A stretch of DNA of 64,000 nt. Origin: a bacterium (GTDB lineage Bacteria; CAIWAD01). The notes under the pieces were generated by a model, which did no database searches, had not been told where the DNA came from, and saw only the letters and a list, made by a program, of their open reading frames with translations. Location of the stretch: positions 42,478-106,477 of the forward strand of contig JAUXWS010000041.1 in the NCBI GenBank assembly GCA_030685015.1, given 5' to 3'. Below are positions 18,107 through 25,669 of the stretch, piece by piece (the first letter of the stretch is position 1; every line of letters starts with the position of its first letter). A program made the translations under genes and the position numbers.

Positions 18107-18834
18107 ATGCGATCATCGCTTCAGTCAGAAGGCAGGGCCGTCGTCTGCGTTGTGATGCTGTCGGTCAACATGGTGGCCGTGGCCCTGCCCGTCGGCGCCA
18201 CCACGCCGGATCCTGTCCCGGCACATGACCGCGCCGTCGCCATAGGCAGGAGGAGACGTGACGCGTCGCCCGGCTGTTGGAGCCGTTGTGTGAAGGCCGC
18301 GGCGCCAAGCTGCGCTGGTTCCGCCACCCCATGCTCAACACGGGACCGGACCGGGAGACCAAGGCCGCGTTCGAGGACTGGCTGGCGCAACGGGGTTGGC
18401 GCGTCGCCCCCGTCACCTTCGACAACGACGAGTACGTGTTCGACCGGGCCCACGATCCGGCCCGCGAACGGGGCGAGATGGATCTGCAGCGGCGGCTGGC
18501 CACCGGTTACCTGCGCTACATGGAATCTGTTGCCGACCACTACGAGGAGCTGTCCCGCCGCCTGTTGGGGCACGAGCCGGCCCAGGTCCTGCTCCTGCAC
18601 GCCAACTGGCTGAACGCGGAGCACCTGGACGGACTGGTCGCCATGCTCCACGGCCGCGGCTGCCGCTTCGTGCCGCTGGAAGAAGCCCTGGCGGACACGG
18701 CCTATCAGCTGCCCGACGCCTTCATTGGAAAGCGCGGCATCTCCTGGTTGGAGCGTTGGGCGATCACCCGGGGGATCGATCCCGGTCCCATGCCTGCGGC
18801 TCTCCCCTGGGTGCGACAGGCCGCGGGCTTGTAG
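18107..18834 (+). pseudogene. Polysaccharide deacetylase missing its catalytic N-terminal half
   Basis: The start encodes a signal-peptide-like MRSSLQSEGRAVVCVVMLSV and a short mature end (PVPAHDRAVAI) in one frame. From 18270 another frame reads LLEPLCEGRGAKLRWFRHPM and continues through WRVAPVTFDNDEYVF, LLLHANWLNAEHLDGL and GISWLERWAITRG to a TAG at 18832. This is the C-terminal half of a NodB-type deacetylase. The segment that should hold the catalytic DD and HxxxH motifs, roughly 100 residues, is absent between about 18240 and 18265. A deletion with frame change is the simplest reading; the remaining protein cannot be active. Confidence 0.75.
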
Positions 18835-18943
18835 GAAAGGATTCCTGGACTTCCCCATGTTGTGGCCGCCGGGCGGCGAGGCGGAGCGGCGTCGGGGAAG
18901 TGCCCGCGCCGGAGGCCGAACCTGCCGAAAAGAGAAAGGGCGC

Positions 18944-19447
18944 ATGATGCGCATCGCAACGACGAGCGGAACCCTGGCGCTGCTGGCCGGACTTCTGTGG
19001 GCCGGCGCGGCCAGCGCAGAATGGCTGGGACTGGGCGTGATGCTGGGCGAGCCCACCGGCTTGTCGGCCAAGACCTGGCTGGACAAGACGCGGGCCCTGG
19101 ATTTCGGCCTGGCCTGGACCCTGTCCGACGACCAGGATCTCCACCTCCACGCCGACTACCTGCTGCACAACCGCACGCTGCTCGCCCAGAGCGGCGTCCC
19201 GGGCGGCCTCACCTTCTACTACGGGGTGGGAGGACGCCTGCAGCTGCGCGATGACGACGACGGCCGCGGCCGCGACAACGACGACGACAAGGACCGGCTG
19301 GGCCTGCGCATCCCGCTGGGCATCGCCTGGACGCCGCCCGCCACGCCCCTCGATGTCTTCCTGGAGGTGGTGCCGGTCGTGGACATCATCCCGGACACGG
19401 AGGCGGGCTTCAACGGCGCCTTGGGCGTGCGCTTCTGGTTCAAGTAG
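18944..19447 (+). CDS. Exported beta-barrel-like protein, paralog 1
   Basis: 167 residues: signal peptide (to about 24, ending AASA), then [61 protein letters not shown] and a terminal GVRFWFK. Alternating hydrophobic strands and a C-terminal aromatic suggest a small eight-strand outer-membrane barrel of a type found in FCB genomes (DUF3996-like). Between strands lies an Asp-rich loop RDDDDGRGRDNDDDKD that could bind calcium. A second copy follows at 19655. Two adjacent ATGs; the first is used. Confidence 0.65.
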   Translation: MMRIATTSGTLALLAGLLWAGAASAEWLGLGVMLGEPTGLSAKTWLDKTRALDFGLAWTLSDDQDLHLHADYLLHNRTLLAQSGVPGGLTFYYGVGGRLQLRDDDDGRGRDNDDDKDRLGLRIPLGIAWTPPATPLDVFLEVVPVVDIIPDTEAGFNGALGVRFWFK

Positions 19448-19513
19448 TCCCGGCGCTGCCCGCAGCACATCCGTCTGGCACGCACCCTTAGCCCAAGCTT
19501 CACATTTCTGCGA

Positions 19514-19538
19514 GCGGAAACATCCGCGCGCCTTTTTT
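19514..19538 (+). terminator. Weak terminator-like hairpin
   Basis: GCGGA-AACA-TCCGC is followed within five bases by TTTTTT. The stem is short, so activity is uncertain, but it sits at the expected place after paralog 1. Confidence 0.4.
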
Positions 19539-19540
19539 CA

Positions 19541-19654
19541 TTGTCCGTATATGACGATTTTGATGTCATAACTCAATCAATAGTGTTTTCTTTAGTACGA
19601 AAATTGATGAAGAGAAAAATTGAAGGAAGAATCAAAAAAGGATTGGAGCAGATT
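19541..19654 (+). promoter_or_regulatory. AT-rich leader with inverted repeats ahead of paralog 2
   Basis: About 115 bases with a base composition unlike the rest of the window (mostly A and T). It contains TATGAC-(9)-GTCATA (19549-19569) and a wider ATCAAT...ATTGAT pair, plus poly-A tracts. It probably holds the promoter and an operator for the gene at 19655. The frame is open through it, but no initiation site there is convincing. Confidence 0.45.
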
Positions 19655-20140
19655 ATGCGGAAATTATGGAGCCTACTCCTGTTGAGTCTGGCTGTACAGC
19701 CGGTCGCGGCAAGGCTGGGAGTCGGGGTCATGATTGGCGAGCCGACGGGCCTGAACGCCAAGCTCTGGCTGGACAAGACGCACGCCCTGGACTTCGGGTT
19801 GGCATGGTCGCTGTCGGAACACCAGGACATGCATGTGCATGCCGACTACCTCTTCCACAACAACAACGTGTTCGCGAACAGCGGCGCTTCGGGGCTCCTC
19901 TCCCTCTTCTACGGGATCGGCGGGCGCATGCGCATCCATGACGACAACAACGACCATAATGGCAACGACAACGACCGCGACAAGAACCGGGTGGGCGTTC
20001 GCATCCCCGTCGGGATCGACTGGGTGCTGCCGCGCGCGCCGGTCGACTTCTTCATGGAACTGGCGCCGGTGGTTGATCTGATGCCTGACACGCACCTGGA
20101 CGTGGAGGGCGGCATCGGCGTGCGCTTCTGGTTTAGGTGA
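19655..20140 (+). CDS. Exported beta-barrel-like protein, paralog 2
   Basis: 161 residues from an ATG preceded by GGATTGGAG. Signal peptide [13 protein letters not shown], then [64 protein letters not shown] and [10 protein letters not shown]: the same plan as the gene at 18944, with about half the residues identical. The acidic loop is kept but rewritten with Asn ([17 protein letters not shown]). Its stop overlaps the end of the convergent trpB2 by 8 bp. Confidence 0.65.
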   Translation: MRKLWSLLLLSLAVQPVAARLGVGVMIGEPTGLNAKLWLDKTHALDFGLAWSLSEHQDMHVHADYLFHNNNVFANSGASGLLSLFYGIGGRMRIHDDNNDHNGNDNDRDKNRVGVRIPVGIDWVLPRAPVDFFMELAPVVDLMPDTHLDVEGGIGVRFWFR

Positions 20141-21512
20141 GCGACGCCAGGCCGGTGACCTTCGGCAGCTGTTCCATTGCCTCGTCGACCTGCTCCTGCG
20201 AGTAGGTGTGGTTCTCCAGCTGCCCGGCCAAGTAGGCGTCATAGGCCATCATGTCGAAGTGGCCGTGGCCGGACAAGTTGAAGGCGATCACCTTGCGGAC
20301 GCCATCGCGCTTGCAGATGAGGGCCTCATCGATGGCGGCGCGCACGGCGTGTGCCGATTCCGGGGCCGGGATGATCCCCTCGGCGCGGATGAATTGCACG
20401 GCGGCGTCGAAAGTCTCCAGCTGTCCCACGGCCCGCGCTTCAATGTCGCCATGATCGACCAGCGCGCTGACGCTGGGCGCCATGCCGTGGTAACGCAGTC
20501 CGCCCGCATGGATGGCCGGCGGGACGAACCCGTGCCCCAGGGTGTGCATCCGGACGACCGGCGCCGTGGCTGCCGCATCGCCGAAATCGTAGGTGTAGCG
20601 GCCCCGGGTGAGGGACGGACAGGAGGCCGGCTCCACGGCCACCACGCGGACCCGCGCGCCCGTGGCGAACTTCTTCCACAGGAAGGGATAGGCGAAGCCG
20701 GCGAAGTTTGACCCACCGCCGGCGCAGGCGATCACCACGTCCGGGTACTCGCCGGCCATCTCCATTTGCTCCAGGGCCTCCAGGCCGATCACCGTCTGGT
20801 GCATGAGGACATGCCCCAACACGCTTCCCAGGCTGTACTTCTTGGCGCCCCCCGAGGAGGCCGCCACCTCCACCGCCTCCGAGATGGCCATGCCCAGCGA
20901 CCCCGGCGAGTCCGGCGACTCGGCCAACACCCGCCGGCCATAGGCCGTGCGATCCGTGGGGCTGGCGTGGACCTCGGCCCCATAGGTCTGCATGATGACC
21001 CGGCGGTAGGGCTTTTGGTGGAAGGAGACCTTCACCATGTAGATCTCCAGGGCCAGGCCGAAGAAATGGCAGGCCATGGCCAGTGCGCTTCCCCATTGAC
21101 CAGCGCCGGTCTCTGTCGTCAAGGCCTTGGTGCCGGCTTCCTTGTTGAAGAAGGCCTGTGCCACGGCGGTGTTGGGTTTGTGCGAGCCCACCGGGGAGAC
21201 GCCCTCGTACTTGAAATAGATGTGAGCCGGTGTATCCAGAGCCCGTTCCAGCCGGATGGCCCGGATCATGGGCGTGGGGCGCCACAGGCGATAGACTTCG
21301 CGCACCGGCTCGGGAATCTCCACCCAGCGCTCGGTGCTGACCTCCTGTTGGATCAAGGACATGGGAAAGAGCACCGACAGGAAGTCCGGCGTGACGGGCT
21401 CCAAGGTGGCGGGATGCAACACGGGCGCCGGCGGCACGGGCATGTCGGCATTGATGTTGTACCAGGTTCGCGGCAGGCGGTCGGCGGGCAGGCTGTAGCG
21501 ATGCTCACTCAT
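20133..21512 (-). CDS. Tryptophan synthase beta-like protein, TrpB2 type
   Basis: 459 residues, a fold-type II PLP enzyme. [13 protein letters not shown] carries the PLP lysine, [13 protein letters not shown] and [15 protein letters not shown] the phosphate and substrate loops. The extra N-terminal region ([12 protein letters not shown]) and length around 450 mark the TrpB2 group rather than the 400-residue TrpB1. TrpB2 makes tryptophan from indole and serine, often without a TrpA partner; none is present here. GGAGG precedes the ATG at 21510-21512. Confidence 0.9.
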   Translation of the reverse strand: MSEHRYSLPADRLPRTWYNINADMPVPPAPVLHPATLEPVTPDFLSVLFPMSLIQQEVSTERWVEIPEPVREVYRLWRPTPMIRAIRLERALDTPAHIYFKYEGVSPVGSHKPNTAVAQAFFNKEAGTKALTTETGAGQWGSALAMACHFFGLALEIYMVKVSFHQKPYRRVIMQTYGAEVHASPTDRTAYGRRVLAESPDSPGSLGMAISEAVEVAASSGGAKKYSLGSVLGHVLMHQTVIGLEALEQMEMAGEYPDVVIACAGGGSNFAGFAYPFLWKKFATGARVRVVAVEPASCPSLTRGRYTYDFGDAAATAPVVRMHTLGHGFVPPAIHAGGLRYHGMAPSVSALVDHGDIEARAVGQLETFDAAVQFIRAEGIIPAPESAHAVRAAIDEALICKRDGVRKVIAFNLSGHGHFDMMAYDAYLAGQLENHTYSQEQVDEAMEQLPKVTGLASLT

Positions 21513-21681
21513 GGGGACCTCCACGTTGATCTCGATGCCATGGGTCTGGAGCCCGTGTCAAGGAAGCGCCAATGTCCGCAATGCCACGTGGGAAAGCGAC
21601 AGATGCGCCTGTGTCAATCTTAACAGCCCCTGATCGCCGCGGGGGTCGTCAAGCCGTGGCACGGTCCACCGTGTAGGAATT

Positions 21682-21728
21682 CTAGCAGCCTGTCGGGCTT
21701 GGACCTTCGATGGGATTCGCGACCATGC
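21682..21728. repeat. Dispersed 47-bp repeat, copy 2
   Basis: Starts CTAGCAGCCTGTCGGGCTTGG and matches the element at 2062-2108. It lies 52-98 bp beyond the nosY stop. Read on the minus strand it would encode ANPIEGPSPTGC before a TAG, similar to the SDR tail ADPLEGPSPKNS, although here it is outside any real gene. Confidence 0.6.
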
Positions 21729-21779
21729 CCAACGCGGTGCGCGGGTCGGGCGACAGTACCTCCAGCGTGGGGAATCCGG

Positions 21780-22562
21780 TCAGAAATCGCGACGGGAGAA
21801 GACCCGCCCGGCCAGCGCCAGCGGCCCCGCCACCCAGAGCGCCAGCATCAGCCCCGCCAGCGCCATGCCCAGCGGCCCCTGGAAGAAAAGGCGGAAGACG
21901 GCGCCCGTGTAGCCCATCATGGCGCCCAGATCGAAGCGCAGGAGCACCAGCACGCGCGCCAGGTCCACCGGGTTGGCCAGGCAGAGGGCCAGAACGGGCC
22001 CTTCCAGCGGCCAATCGGACAGCCAGTAGCTCAGCATGAGAATCATGCCGTCCCAGGCCACGGCCACGGCCAGCCACAGCACGATGGCCAGGCCCAGGCC
22101 GCGCAGGCGGTTCTCCACCGTCACCGCGATGAGGAAGGCCAGGGCGCAGAAGGAGAGGCAGAGGCCGGCCCCGGCGCCCAGCAGCAGGGCCAGCGCCGTG
22201 CCGTCCCGCACGCCGGCGGCCAGCAGCGGCAGGAGGCAACCCAGCATCCAGGACAGGGTGAGGGGCAGGGCCAGCCCGGCGTAGAGGGCGAGGAAGAGGC
22301 GGAGGCGCGGCACGGGCTGCGCCAGCAGCAGCTCGATGAAGCGGCGCGCCTGGTAGAGGTGGCTGACGCCGAAGACGAGGCTGACCAGCGGCACCAGGGC
22401 CAGGCTGAGGCTGAGCAGGCCGAGCAGGGCCTGGTCGCCGTCCCCGCCCAGGCGCAGCATCATCCAGCCGGCCGCCAGGAAGAAGAGGCCGAAGCCGTAG
22501 ACGATGCGGCTGCGCAGGCCGTCCCGCAGCGCGGCGGCGAGGAGGATGCCGGTCTGGCTCAT
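21780..22562 (-). CDS. nosY: ABC transporter permease of the nitrous oxide reductase system
   Basis: 260 residues with six membrane segments, ending VFSRRDF as NosY proteins do. NosDFY with NosL supplies copper (and sulfur) for the CuZ centre of NosZ. LLAAALRDGLRSRIVYGFG at the start and VSHLYQARRFIELLLAQP in the middle are typical. Its ATG overlaps the nosF stop (ATGA), so the two are translated together. It is the last gene of the operon. Confidence 0.9.
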   Translation of the reverse strand: MSQTGILLAAALRDGLRSRIVYGFGLFFLAAGWMMLRLGGDGDQALLGLLSLSLALVPLVSLVFGVSHLYQARRFIELLLAQPVPRLRLFLALYAGLALPLTLSWMLGCLLPLLAAGVRDGTALALLLGAGAGLCLSFCALAFLIAVTVENRLRGLGLAIVLWLAVAVAWDGMILMLSYWLSDWPLEGPVLALCLANPVDLARVLVLLRFDLGAMMGYTGAVFRLFFQGPLGMALAGLMLALWVAGPLALAGRVFSRRDF

Positions 22563-23302
22563 GCCGCCCCCTGCCGCATGAGGGAGGCCACCGCGCGCTC
22601 CAGGCGCTCCTCGCCGGTGGCGCGCAGGAGGTCGGACAAGGGACCGGCGAAGCGGACGCGCCCCTCGAGCAGGAAGATGACCTGGTCGGCCAGCTCCTGC
22701 AGGTCGGCCAGCACATGGGAACTGATGAGGACGGTGCGGCCGGCGGCGCGGTCCTCCAGCAGGCGGTCCTTGAGATGGCTGCTGGCCAGCGGATCCAGGC
22801 CGGCGGTGGGTTCGTCCAGCACCAGCAGGGGCGCCGCGCTGCGCCAGGCCAGTTCGGCTCCCACCCGTTGCCGCGTGCCCCCCGACAGTCCGCGCAGCTT
22901 GCGGCCCTGGATCGCGGCCAGGCTGAAGATGCTGTCGGACCAGGGCGGGTTGGCACCGGGCGCGCGCGCGGCCCGGCCGGCCTTTTCCGCGGCGGCGCGG
23001 CGCACGCCGCCGATCAGCTCCACCAGCTCCTCCACGCTCAGGTTGTCGGGATAGTGGGGCAGCTGGGGCATGTAACCGATGTCCAGGCGCGCCGCGGCGG
23101 TGCCGTCCATGGGGCGGCCGTCCAGCAGGATGCGCCCGGCATCAGGTCTGACCAGACCCAGCAGGCACTTCATCAGGGTGGTCTTGCCCGAGCCGTTGGG
23201 TCCCACCAGCGCCGTGACCAGGCCGCGCGGGCAGCCGGCGCTGATTCCCTTCAAGGCCTCGATGCGACCGAAGCGCTTGGCCAATCCTTCCACCTGGATC
23301 AT
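22559..23302 (-). CDS. nosF: ABC transporter ATP-binding protein of the nitrous oxide reductase system
   Basis: 247 residues. Walker A GPNGSGKTT, signature LSGGTRQRV, Walker B PLLVLDEPTAGLDPLA and switch SSHVLADLQ are complete. The C-terminal segment after residue 210 is NosF-like. It would energise NosY in transferring a maturation factor across the inner membrane. Start is the ATG that overlaps the nosD stop; its own stop overlaps the nosY start. Confidence 0.92.
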   Translation of the reverse strand: MIQVEGLAKRFGRIEALKGISAGCPRGLVTALVGPNGSGKTTLMKCLLGLVRPDAGRILLDGRPMDGTAAARLDIGYMPQLPHYPDNLSVEELVELIGGVRRAAAEKAGRAARAPGANPPWSDSIFSLAAIQGRKLRGLSGGTRQRVGAELAWRSAAPLLVLDEPTAGLDPLASSHLKDRLLEDRAAGRTVLISSHVLADLQELADQVIFLLEGRVRFAGPLSDLLRATGEERLERAVASLMRQGAA

Positions 23303-24546
23303 GGTTCCCTCATGCGCGGCTGGCTGTCCTCGAGGGTGGGCGGCGTGAGCAGGGGGAAGGCGCGCTCGCCCAGGTCGAGCAGGTCGAGGAAGAGGCTGCG
23401 CAGCAGGACGAGGGCGGGGGCCTGATCCTCCACCACGCGGGCGAAGACGCTCACCGGACGGTGCGGGGCGTCGCCGTAGCCGTCGCGGTCCAGATCGTAG
23501 CCGCGATGGCGGTCCCAGTAGTTGCGGGCGAAGGTGCTGTAATTCTGCCGGCCGTTGACCGCCACGTCGAAGGCGTTGGCGACGAAGCGGTTGTCCTCGT
23601 AGCGGCCATCGGTGGAGTTGGCCATCAGGCGCAGGGCCCAGCCATTGCGGCGGAAGTCGTTGTCGAAAACTCGCAGCCGGTTGGAGGCCTCCACGTGCAG
23701 GCCTGTCGTGTTGCCGCGGAAGGTGTTGCCGCGGATGACGCTGTCGCTGATGTCCTTCAGCAGCACGCCGTAGGAGGCCGGACCCCAGTTGTCGTGGAAG
23801 TCGTTGCCGCTCATCTCCACGTGACGGGAGTACATCACGGCCACGCCGGCGCCGTTGCCGTCGAACTCGTTCTCCAGGTAGTGGCAGGAGTCCGAGAACA
23901 TGAAGTGCAGGCCATAGCGCAGGTTGCGGTGGCCATGGTTGCCCTTGATGACGGCCTGGCGCACGAACTCGAGGTAGATGCCGTCGCGGTGGCCGCCCAC
24001 CTGGTTGGCGGAGATCTCCACCTCGCGGCAGTGCCAGAGGTGCACGCCGTTGCCGCTGGCCGTCTCCCTGTTCTCGCGGGCAACCATCGTGTTGCCGCGG
24101 ATCACCGCCGCCCGGCAGCGCGCCAGGTAGACGCCGAAAAAGTTGTCCTCGAAGCGGCAGTCCTCCACCTGCAGCCCGGCGCAGTTCTCGGCCATGAGGG
24201 CGGCATGGTCGGCGCGATAACTCAGGCTGGCGCCGCGGAAGGCCAGGCCGCGCACCTCCACGCCATCCGCCCGCACGATCATCAGATGTCCGCCCCCGCT
24301 GCCGTCCACCTCGGCGCCGGGGCGGCCGATGATGGTGAGGCGGCGATCCACCAGCACACTGTCTTCGCGGTAGACGCCGGGCTCCACCCACACGGTGTCC
24401 CCCGCCGCGGCGCGGGCGACGGTGGCGCCCAGGCCTGTGTCAGGAGCGGCCCGCCAGGTGCGTCCCTCCGCTGCCGCCGTCAGGAGCAGCAACAGAAGGA
24501 GCGCAGCCCGGCGGGCCGGTGAGCGGTGCGGTTTGGGCGCCATCAT
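23299..24546 (-). CDS. nosD: Periplasmic copper-site maturation protein NosD
   Basis: 415 residues. A signal peptide (RRAALLLLLLLTAAAEG) leads into a right-handed beta-helix built from about a dozen CASH-type repeats such as RYEDNRFVAN and VIRGNTFRGNTTGLHVEASN. NosD works with NosF, NosY and NosL in copper delivery to NosZ. Two adjacent ATGs lie 6 bases after the nosL stop; the first is used. The C terminus runs PLLTPPTLEDSQPRMREP to an overlap with nosF. Confidence 0.92.
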   Translation of the reverse strand: MMAPKPHRSPARRAALLLLLLLTAAAEGRTWRAAPDTGLGATVARAAAGDTVWVEPGVYREDSVLVDRRLTIIGRPGAEVDGSGGGHLMIVRADGVEVRGLAFRGASLSYRADHAALMAENCAGLQVEDCRFEDNFFGVYLARCRAAVIRGNTMVARENRETASGNGVHLWHCREVEISANQVGGHRDGIYLEFVRQAVIKGNHGHRNLRYGLHFMFSDSCHYLENEFDGNGAGVAVMYSRHVEMSGNDFHDNWGPASYGVLLKDISDSVIRGNTFRGNTTGLHVEASNRLRVFDNDFRRNGWALRLMANSTDGRYEDNRFVANAFDVAVNGRQNYSTFARNYWDRHRGYDLDRDGYGDAPHRPVSVFARVVEDQAPALVLLRSLFLDLLDLGERAFPLLTPPTLEDSQPRMREP

Positions 24547-24551
24547 GCCGG

Positions 24552-25613
24552 TCAGGGAATGCGCCAGGCGATCCGGACATGGTCCAGCACCTGCGGCCAG
24601 CTGAGCAGTTCGCCGCTGTGCCGGGCGCGCAGGGCGACCGCCTCCGCCGTGTCGGCGCAGGCGGTCAATCCCAGTCCCATCGGGCTGGGCAGATCGGTCG
24701 ACTTGAGATAGACGCTGCCTTCGGCGGTGGCCAGCTGCCGCGGCCGGGCGTGGTGCGTCACGAGCAGGGCTTGCGCCTCCTTGGCGTCCTTGGGGCTTTC
24801 CAGGGTGTGGGCGGCCAGGCATTCCGCCGAGTCGAAGGTGAGCACCTTGCCGCGTTTGGTCACCAGTTCAGCGCCGTAGCGCTCGTCCATGACGAACATG
24901 CGGCAGCGGGCGCAGGTGTCCTGCCGGTAGCGGATGTCCCGCGGGCCGGCCTGGCAGCTGCCGCCGACGGATGCCAGCATGAGGACGCCCAGGGCCAGCG
25001 CGGCGCGGCCCCGGGGCGCCATGGCGGAACCTTTGCGCGGAGCCGACGCGGGACGCGGGGAGCGCCAGGCGAAGAGGCCGATGGCCAGCCCCGCCCCGAT
25101 GGCGAGCGCCCCCAGCCCCGGCATGGCCGTGGTGCGCATGTTGAGCAGCTGCTTCGTGCCGATCAGCGGCGGCTGGTAGCTCATCCCCGGTACCTTGATG
25201 GCGGCGTTGGGGTCCAGGTTGTGGCCGTAGTCGTACTCCCACCACCAGAAGTCGGCCAGACCGGCGAGGCTGCCCGCCAGAAGCAGGAGCAGCCAGGTGG
25301 TGAGCAGCCAGCGACGGCCCCACCAGGCTCCGATCATGCCCAGGAGGGAGAGGCCGACCAGGGCCGGCGGCAGGATGCGCAGCTCGGGGATGCTGTCCGG
25401 CTCGATCGTCTTCATCCCGATATAGTGGTTGAGGCCGTTGATGTTGCGCAGGTCGTGCTCCTTCTGGCCCGTGATCTGGTGCGCCCAGATCTTGAGGCCG
25501 ATGCCCTCCGGATACTGGGGCGCCGCGAGGGAGATCGTCCACAACGGGAAGAGCAGGGCCAGCAGCAGGCAGAGGGCTGCCGCGGCGAAGAGCAGGCGGG
25601 CGCGCACCGTCAT
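24552..25613 (-). CDS. nosL: Fusion: nos-cluster membrane protein and NosL copper chaperone
   Basis: 353 residues in one frame. Residues 1 to about 205 are a multi-helix membrane protein with the segment YPEGIGLKIWAHQITGQ and INGLNHYIGMKTI, which in other clade II nos clusters is a separate gene beside nosL. From about 210 the frame continues as NosL: a lipoprotein-like signal segment (ALALGVLMLASVGGSC), then TCARCRMFVMDERYGAELV (CxxCxM copper site) and AWRIP end. Either the two are fused, with an internal signal-like helix, or NosL is made from an internal ATG preceded by AAAGG. NosL carries Cu(I) for NosZ. Confidence 0.85.
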   Translation of the reverse strand: MTVRARLLFAAAALCLLLALLFPLWTISLAAPQYPEGIGLKIWAHQITGQKEHDLRNINGLNHYIGMKTIEPDSIPELRILPPALVGLSLLGMIGAWWGRRWLLTTWLLLLLAGSLAGLADFWWWEYDYGHNLDPNAAIKVPGMSYQPPLIGTKQLLNMRTTAMPGLGALAIGAGLAIGLFAWRSPRPASAPRKGSAMAPRGRAALALGVLMLASVGGSCQAGPRDIRYRQDTCARCRMFVMDERYGAELVTKRGKVLTFDSAECLAAHTLESPKDAKEAQALLVTHHARPRQLATAEGSVYLKSTDLPSPMGLGLTACADTAEAVALRARHSGELLSWPQVLDHVRIAWRIP

Positions 25614-25669
25614 GGCAACCCCCGGGGATAGGGGCCGGGGGGCGGGCCTGCGCCCCCCGGCCTGATGAG

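Noticed and set aside
21682-22956. Long minus-strand frame ending at the 47-bp repeat
   Set aside because: It is out of frame with nosY and nosF over their whole length; its composition follows from codon bias of those genes.
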